In this document: positions 17,363-25,095 of the stretch, one piece after another | Layout of the letters: each line of letters begins with the position of its first letter | Position numbering within the stretch: position 1 is the first letter of the stretch | Source: Natrialba chahannaoensis JCM 10990 | GTDB taxonomy: Archaea; Halobacteriota; Halobacteria; Halobacteriales; Natrialbaceae | Reading direction: 5' to 3' | DNA: 48,313 bases | Assembly: GCF_000337135.1 (NCBI RefSeq) | Contig: NZ_AOIN01000077.1 | Span: forward strand, 1 to 48,313 | Position numbers and translations under genes: made by a program | The notes under the pieces: generated by a model | What the model was told of the DNA's origin: nothing | Database searches by the model: none | Seen by the model: the letters and a program-made list of their open reading frames with translations, nothing else

Positions 17363-18238
17363 TTATTGCTGTTCTACCGACCTGCGGTCGCCAAATCGTG
17401 AATCGAGATAGCTGCGAATCGATCGGTGGATGCCCCGGATCGTGTAGTTTCGACCGATGTAGACGCTGATCAAGGCGAGTATCGTGCCGGCGACGACATC
17501 CGAGAACCAGTGGATACCGAGATACATCGTCGAGATGACGACACTGATAGCCAGCACGCCCGAGATCGGAACCCACAGCGGGTACTTCTCCCGCGTTAGC
17601 CACGCCAAAAAGAACACTGTCATCGACAGTGACGTATGCAGTGACGGGAAGACGTTGGTGTTCTGGTTGACCTGATTCGTCAGAGACTGAGACTGCGGGA
17701 AGACATCGTAGAGCAGCGGTTCGAACAGGAGTGGGTCGAAGTTTCGAGGGCCGTAGGCGATGAACAGAACGTAGCAGACGAGTCCAATCGCGTAGTTCGC
17801 GGTGAACGCAAGGATCAGCGTCGAGAGGTCGTCCATCTTCGAGAGTGCGAAATACGCGACGAACGGGAACAGGAGCAAGAACGCGTAGCCGTAAATGTAG
17901 ATGAAGACGAAGAACTCGGTGAGCGCTGGCGATGCGAACGTCTGCAGGACGGTCACAGGATTCTGTGGGAAAACTAGCTGTTCGAGTTCGAACAGCTGGG
18001 GCGTGATGTTGTTGCCGACTACTCGCCGTTCGAGCCTGATGACGACGTCGACCGTCGACCAGCGTACGAGCAACACGAACGCCAGCACTGCAAGCGGGAG
18101 CAGACAAACCTCGAGTCGCCAGCGAGCGTCGCGAACTGCGGCCGCAATCCGCCGTGGACCGACAATGACAAGCGTCGCCGTCACGAGCATCGTCGCGACC
18201 ACGAGGGCAAGGTCAAATACGACGCTGACGAGAGTCAT
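17363..18238 (-). CDS. PAP2-superfamily membrane phosphatase
   Basis: This 291-residue integral membrane protein has six or more hydrophobic segments. PAP2 motifs are visible: NVFPSLHTSLSM (catalytic His of the PSxH motif) and YLGIHWFSDVVAG (the GxxxxxSDVxxG motif with the second His). The usual first KxxxxxxRP motif is not clear, as in inositol phosphorylceramide synthase-like relatives. Such enzymes remove or transfer phosphate on lipid or isoprenoid phosphates at the outer membrane face. The ATG at 18238 (MTLVSVVFDLAL) starts directly into a helix. The exact lipid substrate is unknown. Confidence 0.88.
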   Translation of the reverse strand: MTLVSVVFDLALVVATMLVTATLVIVGPRRIAAAVRDARWRLEVCLLPLAVLAFVLLVRWSTVDVVIRLERRVVGNNITPQLFELEQLVFPQNPVTVLQTFASPALTEFFVFIYIYGYAFLLLFPFVAYFALSKMDDLSTLILAFTANYAIGLVCYVLFIAYGPRNFDPLLFEPLLYDVFPQSQSLTNQVNQNTNVFPSLHTSLSMTVFFLAWLTREKYPLWVPISGVLAISVVISTMYLGIHWFSDVVAGTILALISVYIGRNYTIRGIHRSIRSYLDSRFGDRRSVEQQ

Positions 18239-18352
18239 CTGGGAACATAAACTACGGCTGCCGAGCATTAATACCGTCCGGTCCTGAGCGACTCCTCGAC
18301 TAGCCGGAGGTAAAACTGTCGTAGGCGAAACGGGAAGGAGTAGCGTCGCCAG

Positions 18353-20140
18353 TCACTTGAGAAGCGCTCCGTCGTCGTACTGGTAGCCCACCTCGACGAA
18401 CAACTGTCGGACGCGTTCGGGGTCAATTTCACCGTCCGATCCCGGGAACACCGAGAGTGGTGTCGTCGACTCCGTGCCGTCGAGGCGAGCCTGCCCCTGC
18501 GAACCAAACAATGCGTTGCTCTGCGTCGGCTCCTCGGCGAACCCGTTGAAGAACTCGGAGACGACGTACTCGCGGTCGATCAGTTGTGAGAGAATCTGTC
18601 GAACGTTCGGATTGCCCAGTTCCGGGTGGTGGATGTTGTAGCCGACCATGTAGAACGATGTCGTCGAAGTGGTCGTCATCGAGACACCGCTCGCGTCGGT
18701 GATCGTTGTGACTTCGTCGGGTGGGACTGCATTGGCTGTCACGTCGATGGTACCATCGGCGAGCGCGTCAAGCATAGCACCCACGTTCGGCGCGATCTGG
18801 TATCTGATACCCTCGAACTGAGAGAAGTTCTGGAGTGCGTTCGGTCTGTTCGGTACGTCAGTCGAACGGAGCACGTGGTCCTCGAACGGCTCGAGGACGA
18901 GTTCGTCCATCGATGTCTCACCGAACTCGAACAGGCCGGAGCCAGTCGGTTCGTCGTTGTCTGCAACGAGCGCACGGGTCTGGCGTTCGGCGATGACTTC
19001 GGATCGTGGCTCCCAGATATGCTCGGGTAAAATCGGCACCGAAAGCGCACGCACGGCCGCAGGGCGTGCGGTCGACCCGAACGGCAACTCGAGCGTCCGG
19101 TCGTCGATGACCTCGATTCGGTTGGTGTTCTCGATAAGTGTCTGTCTGTCTCGGTATCGTGGAGCGGGGACCGTTCCTTCGACATCACCGAGCGAAGTGT
19201 CCTCGAGGAACCGGAACGTGAAGTCAACATCGTCGGCGTCGAGGCGTTCGCCGTCGTGCCAGCGCAACCCGGATCGAAGCGTCACCGTCGCAGTGAGGCC
19301 ACTGTCATCGTCCCATTCGATTTGCTCCGCTAGCCACGGTTCGTACGTCGCTGTCTCCCCCGATCCGTGGATATCGACAGTGGGACGGCGTGCGAGTGGA
19401 TCGTACAGCAGTCCAAGCAACCCCTGAACGCGATTGCGATCGACGACGATTGGGTTCAGTCGGTCAGCCAGTGTCTCGCCGTAGACGCCGATTTCGAGTG
19501 GGCGGTCGAACGGCCCGTTGTCGAACTCCTGGGACAGGATATCGACGAACTCGATTGCCTGACGAGGCGGACGCGAGAGCGAGAGATTCTCCCGAGCGCC
19601 GCCGATACGATCGGGGTAGGCGACAGTCGTAAACGGTGCCGTTTCGAGCAGATAATCGAACAGTTCCGTCAGGGTCTCCTCACGTTCTTCCCCGTCGGCC
19701 GTTCGTTGCCGTTCGAGCAACTCGTCAGCGCCGACATCGGAGAAGTGAAATGGATTCTGCCAGCCGCGTTCTGCGACGAACTGCGAGTGAAGCAACCCGT
19801 GGAGCGCGTCGTACTCGTCGATACCAGGGTGTTTGACGACGAATACGTCGTAGTCGCCGTCGATGAGCACGTCACGGTACAGTTCCGCCTCGGTGATCGG
19901 CTCGTGCGTCGCGGCGATACCGGCAGCCTGCAGGTTCTCGCGGAGTTGACTCATGATCATCGCCGCAATCGCATCGTCGTCGGCCGGGACCGTTTTGATC
20001 GTGAGTTCGACCTGCTCAGGGCTAGCGTTCTCCGCTCGCGACCAGAATCGCTCCGAACAACCGGCGAGTGCGCTCAACCCAACACCGCTTGCGCCGGCGA
20101 GGAGGGACCGTCGTGTCACCGACGGAGCGACCCGTTTCAT
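18353..20140 (-). CDS. orphan family 5 ABC substrate-binding lipoprotein (peptide/nickel type)
   Basis: This 595-residue extracellular binding protein is of the DppA/OppA class. A Tat signal (TRRSLLAGASGVG) leads to the lipobox LAGC, so it should be anchored on the cell surface. The SBP_bac_5 core is recognisable in WHDGERLDADDVDFTFRFLED and SFYMVGYNIHHPELGNPNVRQILSQLIDREYVV. No permease or ATPase for a peptide transporter lies nearby, so it either uses distant partners or acts alone. I chose the ATG at 20140 because the twin-arginine signal follows within ten residues. Confidence 0.9.
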   Translation of the reverse strand: MKRVAPSVTRRSLLAGASGVGLSALAGCSERFWSRAENASPEQVELTIKTVPADDDAIAAMIMSQLRENLQAAGIAATHEPITEAELYRDVLIDGDYDVFVVKHPGIDEYDALHGLLHSQFVAERGWQNPFHFSDVGADELLERQRTADGEEREETLTELFDYLLETAPFTTVAYPDRIGGARENLSLSRPPRQAIEFVDILSQEFDNGPFDRPLEIGVYGETLADRLNPIVVDRNRVQGLLGLLYDPLARRPTVDIHGSGETATYEPWLAEQIEWDDDSGLTATVTLRSGLRWHDGERLDADDVDFTFRFLEDTSLGDVEGTVPAPRYRDRQTLIENTNRIEVIDDRTLELPFGSTARPAAVRALSVPILPEHIWEPRSEVIAERQTRALVADNDEPTGSGLFEFGETSMDELVLEPFEDHVLRSTDVPNRPNALQNFSQFEGIRYQIAPNVGAMLDALADGTIDVTANAVPPDEVTTITDASGVSMTTTSTTSFYMVGYNIHHPELGNPNVRQILSQLIDREYVVSEFFNGFAEEPTQSNALFGSQGQARLDGTESTTPLSVFPGSDGEIDPERVRQLFVEVGYQYDDGALLK

Positions 20141-20474
20141 ATCAAGACAGATACGCAACCACGATGTATAGGACTTACCTTCACAACGACAGTTCAGTGT
20201 CACGTGAGCGCCCGGCCACCCATCAAATCGGGGACCGCAGCGGACACCCGACCCGAGTCACCGTGAGTTTCGCCGGATCAGATGGACGTTAATCGACGAC
20301 TATCACGGACTCATGAGTATATCCAGTCAATGAATCTCTTTCCTCCATTCGTATGGCAGCCATAACAATAGCCGAATCTGGTCACTGTCGTTCTGTGGCA
20401 CCCGCTCTCACTCGCGGGGGAGCCAAACCGCAACTGCAGCCTCCGTGAGCGGAGAACGGCCACGAGAGACAACC
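20141..20474. other. divergent intergenic region upstream of cetZ
   Basis: This 334-bp region lies between divergently transcribed genes. The stretch 20300-20380 is AT-richer, with GAGTATATCC and CATAACAATAG words that could hold promoters for one or both genes. No small gene or strong repeat is seen. Confidence 0.4.
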
Positions 20475-21659
20475 ATGAAGCTCGCACTCATCGGCTTTGG
20501 GCAAGCAGGCGGAAAGATCGTCGACGAGTTCCTGGCGTACGACAGCGCCATCGATACCAGCTTCGTCGAGGCGGCAATCGCGGTTAACTCCGCGACGACG
20601 GACCTGCAGGGACTCGATCACGTTCCACAGAAGAATCGCGTTCTCATCGGCCAGGCGCGCGTGAAAGGTCACGGCGTTGGGGCGGACAACGAACTCGGTG
20701 CGGAAGTCACCGAAGCGGACATCGACGAAATTCAGGGTGCAATCGATCGCATTCCGGTCCACGAGATCGACGCGTTCCTGATCGTCGCCGGCATGGGCGG
20801 TGGCACCGGTTCGGGCGGTGCACCCGTGCTTGCGCGACACCTGAATCGGATCTACACCGAACCCGTCTACGGGCTCGGCGTTCTTCCGGGGACGGACGAG
20901 GGTGGTATCTACACCCTCAACGCCGCGCGGTCGTTCAAAACCTTCGTCCACGAAGTCGATAATCTACTCGTCTTCGACAACGACGCCTGGCGTAGCGCCG
21001 GCGAATCGGTCGGCAGCGGCTACGACCGGATCAACCGCGAAATCGTCGAACGGTTCGGCTTACTGTTTGCTGCCGGCGAGGTCGGCCACGGCGACCACGT
21101 TGCCGAGAGCGTCGTCGACTCCTCAGAGATCATCAACACGCTCGGAAACGGGAACGGGAACGGGAACGGAAACGGCGTCTCGACGATCGGCTACGCCAGC
21201 GAAACCGTCGAGTCCGAATCGGACGGCCTCCTCTCGTCGTTCCGATCCGAGACCGAGTTCGACGAAGGGACCGCGACGAATCGCATGACGAGCCTCGTCC
21301 GTAAGTCCACTCTTGGGCGACTCACCCTGCCAGCAGACGCCGCGAGCGCCGACCGCGGACTCGTCGTCGCAACTGGCCCGCCGGAGCACCTGAACCGAAA
21401 GGGCGTCGAACGCGGCCGGCAGTGGCTCGAAGATGAAACCGGGAGCATGGAGATCCGCGGCGGTGACTACCCACTCCCCGGTGAGGACGAGGTCGGTGCG
21501 ATCGTCCTCCTCTCGGGCGTCACCGACGTGCCGCGAATCGACCAGCTCCAGCAGGTTGCCATCGAGGCACAGGAAACCACGGAGAACGTCCGCGCACGGG
21601 CACAGGACGACTTCGCCTCGCTAGTCGACACCGGCGGCGAACTCGATGCGCTCTTCTGA
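20475..21659 (+). CDS. cetZ: CetZ, tubulin/FtsZ-superfamily cytoskeletal protein
   Basis: This 394-residue GTPase belongs to the archaeal CetZ family, which shapes cells and supports motility rather than division. The start MKLALIGFGQAGGKIVDEF and the tubulin signature GMGGGTGSGG (106-115) are diagnostic. VLIGQARVKGHGVGADNELGAE and EPVYGLGVLPGTDEGGIYTLNAARS match CetZ1 of Haloferax volcanii closely from memory, and the C-terminus ends ELDALF like the CetZ1 tail. Residues about 225-235 are a Gly-Asn run coded by hexamer repeats (21147-21178) in a surface loop. The ATG at 20475 is strongly supported. Assignment to CetZ1 needs a tree. Confidence 0.95.
   Translation: MKLALIGFGQAGGKIVDEFLAYDSAIDTSFVEAAIAVNSATTDLQGLDHVPQKNRVLIGQARVKGHGVGADNELGAEVTEADIDEIQGAIDRIPVHEIDAFLIVAGMGGGTGSGGAPVLARHLNRIYTEPVYGLGVLPGTDEGGIYTLNAARSFKTFVHEVDNLLVFDNDAWRSAGESVGSGYDRINREIVERFGLLFAAGEVGHGDHVAESVVDSSEIINTLGNGNGNGNGNGVSTIGYASETVESESDGLLSSFRSETEFDEGTATNRMTSLVRKSTLGRLTLPADAASADRGLVVATGPPEHLNRKGVERGRQWLEDETGSMEIRGGDYPLPGEDEVGAIVLLSGVTDVPRIDQLQQVAIEAQETTENVRARAQDDFASLVDTGGELDALF
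21147..21178. repeat. GGGAAC hexamer repeat in cetZ
   Basis: Five consecutive GGRAAC units encode a Gly-Asn run in a loop of CetZ. The pattern suits replication slippage, so the run length may vary between strains. Confidence 0.8.
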
Positions 21660-21981
21660 ACCAACTACGACCAGACGGTGACGATTCCTCGTTGCTTCGC
21701 GACTGATTTCGATTCGCGCTCTCGATTTCTGCCACCCGATCACAGTTTGTACGGTGAGCCTGACAGACGTACCGCGCAACCGTGAAACGACTGTTTGACC
21801 CCCGTTCGGCGGTATGCGCTCCATACGCGACAGCTACCTGCAGAGATTTCGTGTTATATGGTGCCATTCAATACATCCGAATTCGTCGCCGTATCGATTT
21901 CCGGCGTTGACGACTGGTTTCTATCCGTGTCAGTCAGTCTAGTTAGACAATAACGAACTATGATATAACTGATCTACGAGT
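21660..21981. other. intergenic region downstream of cetZ
   Basis: In this 322-bp stretch the right part (21930-21975) is AT-rich, with TTAGACAATAACG and TGATATAACT, and probably holds the promoter of the zinc-ribbon gene at 21982. The rest shows no gene or repeat. Confidence 0.4.
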
Positions 21982-22185
21982 ATGCCGAGACAGCACCAGC
22001 GGGGATCGAACGCGGGGTCAAGTGCAGGCAGATCAGTGCGAGCAGCGGTCAAATCCGTCCTCCTCGGATCTGATGGACCCACGACGATTGAAGAGTGTCG
22101 TCGGTGCGGCCACACGACTGAGTCGCCGGACGCCGAGTGCCCAACCTGTGGCTGTATGGACGTCGTGACGTATCGTATCGAGTGA
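21982..22185 (+). CDS. small zinc-ribbon protein
   Basis: This 67-residue protein has a basic, Ser/Arg-rich N-terminal half (MPRQHQRGSNAGSSAGRSVRAAVKS) and a C-terminal rubredoxin-type zinc ribbon made of CRRCGHTT and CPTCGCMD. It ends VVTYRIE. Such one-domain ribbons are abundant in haloarchaea and mostly uncharacterised. The ATG at 21982 follows an AT-rich promoter-like stretch. It converges on the mptE-like gene. Confidence 0.78.
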   Translation: MPRQHQRGSNAGSSAGRSVRAAVKSVLLGSDGPTTIEECRRCGHTTESPDAECPTCGCMDVVTYRIE

Positions 22186-22322
22186 GGAGTGGCTCGAACG
22201 GGCTCTCTGTCGAATGTGGTGTACAAACCACCAGTAGATTCACTTCCCGGGAGCCAAGGTCGCGAGAGGGGTTTATCGTCCGTGGGGCAAACGGAAGCCC
22301 AGTGGAGGCTGTCCAGGGACAA

Positions 22323-23033
22323 TCACTCGAACTCGAGTTCCGCTCCCAACATACCCGTATCAATCTCTGACCGTCGACCATCGAGCACTGCAAACCGCTC
22401 CCCCCGGCACTGTTCGAGCCAGTACAGCAGTCGCTCGGCCCACGCGAGTTTGTCCGCCTTCACCGCAGCCACAGATTCGTCGTCGAAGTCCCACCCAACG
22501 AAGACGAGGTGGGCTGCGCCGATGTGATCCGCGAGAAACGCGGCTCGGTCGCCGTCCGTAAAGCCGCCAAAATTTCGTACCGGTCCGCTCGGCGCAGCCT
22601 GCGTCGTCGGGAGAACGAACTCGTCCTCACAATCAGGGACGACGCGCCGAATGTCGGAAATATTGTCGCCGTGGGCGTGAACTGCCACCGGAACACCGGT
22701 TGCCGTGAGTCGCTGTACCGTCTCCGGATTCTTATCCAGATCAGTCACCATACAGTCGACCGGAATATCGTGTGCAGCGAGCACGTCGGCCGCCGTCGAC
22801 GCCGCGATAACGAAATCCGCATCGCGAGCGGACTCGAGTGCACCGTCCGTTTCGAGTGAGGGGCCGGCACCGGCGATGGCGACAGTTGCACCGTCGATCG
22901 CGGCGAGATGTGCGAGGTCGAACGGTGTGGTCAGCGAGGCGAGCACGTCGCGAGCTTTCTCGTCGCCGGCACGGGGATAGCCGAAGTCTCGACAGATGGT
23001 CTCGTAGACCGGCTCCCAGGTCTCGAACTCCAT
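22323..23033 (-). CDS. mptE: 6-hydroxymethyl-7,8-dihydropterin diphosphokinase, MptE-like
   Basis: This 236-residue protein of the DUF115/MptE family pyrophosphorylates 6-hydroxymethyl-dihydropterin, the step before dihydropteroate synthase; archaea use MptE in place of bacterial FolK. Typical blocks are TVAIAGAGPSLE, DADFVIAASTAADVLAAHDIPVDCMVTDLDKNPE, AVHAHGDNIS and HLVFVGWDFDDE. The ATG at 23033 (MEFETWEPVY) is chosen because upstream sequence is low-complexity. The next gene upstream on the same strand is folP-like, separated by about 390 bp, so function is shared even if they are not tightly coupled. Confidence 0.9.
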   Translation of the reverse strand: MEFETWEPVYETICRDFGYPRAGDEKARDVLASLTTPFDLAHLAAIDGATVAIAGAGPSLETDGALESARDADFVIAASTAADVLAAHDIPVDCMVTDLDKNPETVQRLTATGVPVAVHAHGDNISDIRRVVPDCEDEFVLPTTQAAPSGPVRNFGGFTDGDRAAFLADHIGAAHLVFVGWDFDDESVAAVKADKLAWAERLLYWLEQCRGERFAVLDGRRSEIDTGMLGAELEFE

Positions 23034-23424
23034 GTGTCGGTGAGTGGTGGGCCGGTGGTTTGTGCTGTTCGGTTGCGGTGGTGTGGGATGGAGAGGAGTA
23101 ATCGACCTGTCGTAGCGGGTCAGTAGTAGCGGTCTGTAGTGACACCACTCGATGCCACCCAACATCACTCGGCACCGCTCAACAATCCCAGCACTACTCG
23201 GCACCGCTCGACACAACCCACTCGCGTCTCAAGTCGGCAACTGCCGTTTCGATACTGCGTTTCAGACACCACAGAGAACAGCACACCACAGTGTCACCAC
23301 TATACAACATAGTGTCCCAATAATTCCGAGTTGTGGGCCGGGGAGTCGCCTCCAAAGTACCCCTACCCGGGAGGCCGCCCGGCGTCCACTCTTCCATTTC
23401 GAAGCCTTCGGTATAAGCTTTCTC
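23034..23424. other. gap between folP and mptE with degenerate repeats
   Basis: This 391-bp stretch is without a gene. ACTCGGCACCGCTC occurs exactly twice (23167-23180 and 23196-23209), with a weaker copy at 23147. A perfect 6-bp stem (CACTAT, 23298-23303, with ATAGTG, 23309-23314) may be a terminator-like hairpin or operator. Confidence 0.5.
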
Positions 23425-24708
23425 TTACTGCAGTACGTTGTCGAGTTCTGACCCAATCGTCGATATTTCGCCATCTAATGCCTCTAGAAGCACTGAAACG
23501 GAAGTAATCGCGTGATGAGATCCGACTAGCAAGGTCCCTTCGTTAACTGTTCGCTGAATCGAAATGTCCGCTCCAACACCGCTCGCGATACCGACGCCGT
23601 CCGTGCTATTATCACTACCACTGTCATCACGCCGACCAGTGACTGTGGTCCCCTCACGAACCTCCTCGACTGTCGACACAAGCTCGTCAAACTGAGTCCG
23701 TGAGAGCCCAGTAAACTCGAGTACCTGTGGCTGTGTCGAGTCGACAATTTCGGGGTCGACGCCGCGTTCTCGGAGCTGGCGTTCGAACGTTCGCGACGTG
23801 TGGGTGTCGAGGCGAGAGACAGTGATTGTTCCAGCAGAGACGCTCGCACGTTCCGAAAACGCCGAGCCGATAAGCGCTGCGTCACACGTCTCGGCCACGT
23901 CGTGGGTTCGGATAACGTGTGCGCCGCGTTCGACTGCCATTGATGTCGCCGCGAGGCTGACGGGGAGTCGGTCCTCGGTCTCGCGGTCCGCAATCGTACC
24001 GAGGAAGTTCTTCCGGTTAATCGAGACCAGTATCGGCTGACCGAGTGCGCGGAACTCTCGAAGCCGGCGGAACGTCTCTTGGTCGTCCTCGAGTGTCTGG
24101 ACCTCGCTCCAGCCACCAAAAGCGGGGTCGATGATCGTCTTCTCGGTGAGACCGTTCTGTTTGAGCGCTTCGTAGACCTGATCGACGTAGTCAGCCTCCG
24201 CGGCCCACTCGGGTGATTTTCGGGCAGCCCAGTCAGTTTCCTCGACCGCACCAGGGCGCTCGAGATCCGGCGGGCTCGCCATCTTCGCGACGGCGGCGTC
24301 GTACTCCGCACAGACGGCAGGCATCTCGGGGTCAGCAAAGCCCGCGATGTCGTTGACCATGTCGAAGCCCTTGGAGAGCGCCTCCTCGGCGACCTCGTGG
24401 TAGCGCGTTTCGATCGAAAAAACGGCGTCGCCGGAGACGCTCTCGATGGTCTCGAGTGCAACGTGGAGACGCTTGAGCTCTTCTTCGGCCGAAAGCACGT
24501 CGAAACGTTTGTTCGCGGACTCGAGCCCGATGTCGACGATGTCCGCCCCCTCGTCGATCAGTTCGTCGTCGACGTACTGGGCGGCCTCACCGGGATCGTC
24601 GTAGACGCTCGGATCGTAGGGGGATTCCTCGCTGACGTTCAACACGCCCATGATCCGCGGCGGGTGCTCGTCGCCGATTCCGAGCCCGGCCGCGTCGACA
24701 CTGTTCAT
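23425..24708 (-). CDS. folP: dihydropteroate synthase
   Basis: This 427-residue protein joins the pterin diphosphate from MptE to p-aminobenzoate in folate synthesis. The TIM-barrel signatures are present but diverged: RIMGVLNVSEESPYD, ADIVDIGLESANKRF in place of the bacterial DIGGESTRPG, and ILVSINRKNFLG containing the catalytic-site lysine. The barrel ends near residue 290. A ~135-residue C-terminal extension follows, with LEFTGLSRTQFDELV, a Ser/Asp/Gly linker and SIQRTVNEGTLLVGSHHAITSVSVLLEAL, which I do not recognise. The ATG at 24708 (MNSVDAAGLG) is chosen over a long cysteine-rich upstream frame that looks non-coding. Confidence 0.9.
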   Translation of the reverse strand: MNSVDAAGLGIGDEHPPRIMGVLNVSEESPYDPSVYDDPGEAAQYVDDELIDEGADIVDIGLESANKRFDVLSAEEELKRLHVALETIESVSGDAVFSIETRYHEVAEEALSKGFDMVNDIAGFADPEMPAVCAEYDAAVAKMASPPDLERPGAVEETDWAARKSPEWAAEADYVDQVYEALKQNGLTEKTIIDPAFGGWSEVQTLEDDQETFRRLREFRALGQPILVSINRKNFLGTIADRETEDRLPVSLAATSMAVERGAHVIRTHDVAETCDAALIGSAFSERASVSAGTITVSRLDTHTSRTFERQLRERGVDPEIVDSTQPQVLEFTGLSRTQFDELVSTVEEVREGTTVTGRRDDSGSDNSTDGVGIASGVGADISIQRTVNEGTLLVGSHHAITSVSVLLEALDGEISTIGSELDNVLQ

Positions 24709-24892
24709 ACCCGGAATGAGGAACGGAGACTGAAAATCGACGCGGTTGCGGTGAGTGACGCAGTGACTTGACGCAGCCACACCCGCTACGACGACTGCTC
24801 CCGACCAGACAGTGAGGCGGTATGCAGGTCCCTGCTGCCAGCGACAACGAGGGAACAAGACAGCACCGCGATAGTGGAATACAGGATGGATT

Positions 24893-25063
24893 GGACACAG
24901 TGTCACAGGCGAGTGAACATCGTGTTGCAGACGGGTTGAACACAGTGACAGCGTCACACCTGAGTTGAACACGACATCACAGCCAAGTGAGAACAGACAG
25001 CACAGTCGAGTGGGACACGACATCACAGCCATTGAACACACCATCACGCCTGAACAGCGAGAC
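24893..25063. repeat. array of eight degenerate ~22-bp units beside orc1
   Basis: Units begin at 24893, 24915, 24938, 24967, 24991, 25013, 25034 and 25052, giving spacings of 18 to 29 bp, mostly 21-24. The shared pattern is roughly GRACACGACATCACAGCC followed by RAGT. The array fills the gap between orc1 (ending at 25096) and folP. It may be iteron-like or only decayed tandem DNA. Confidence 0.65.
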
Positions 25064-25095
25064 GCCAGACGCCAATTTGCGTCGAGAAACTGTCG

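Noticed and set aside
24709-25047. Long N-terminal extension of the dihydropteroate synthase
   Set aside because: The extra 113 residues are Cys- and Arg-rich, unlike the acidic body, and overlap the degenerate repeat array; the ATG at 24708 fits the family.
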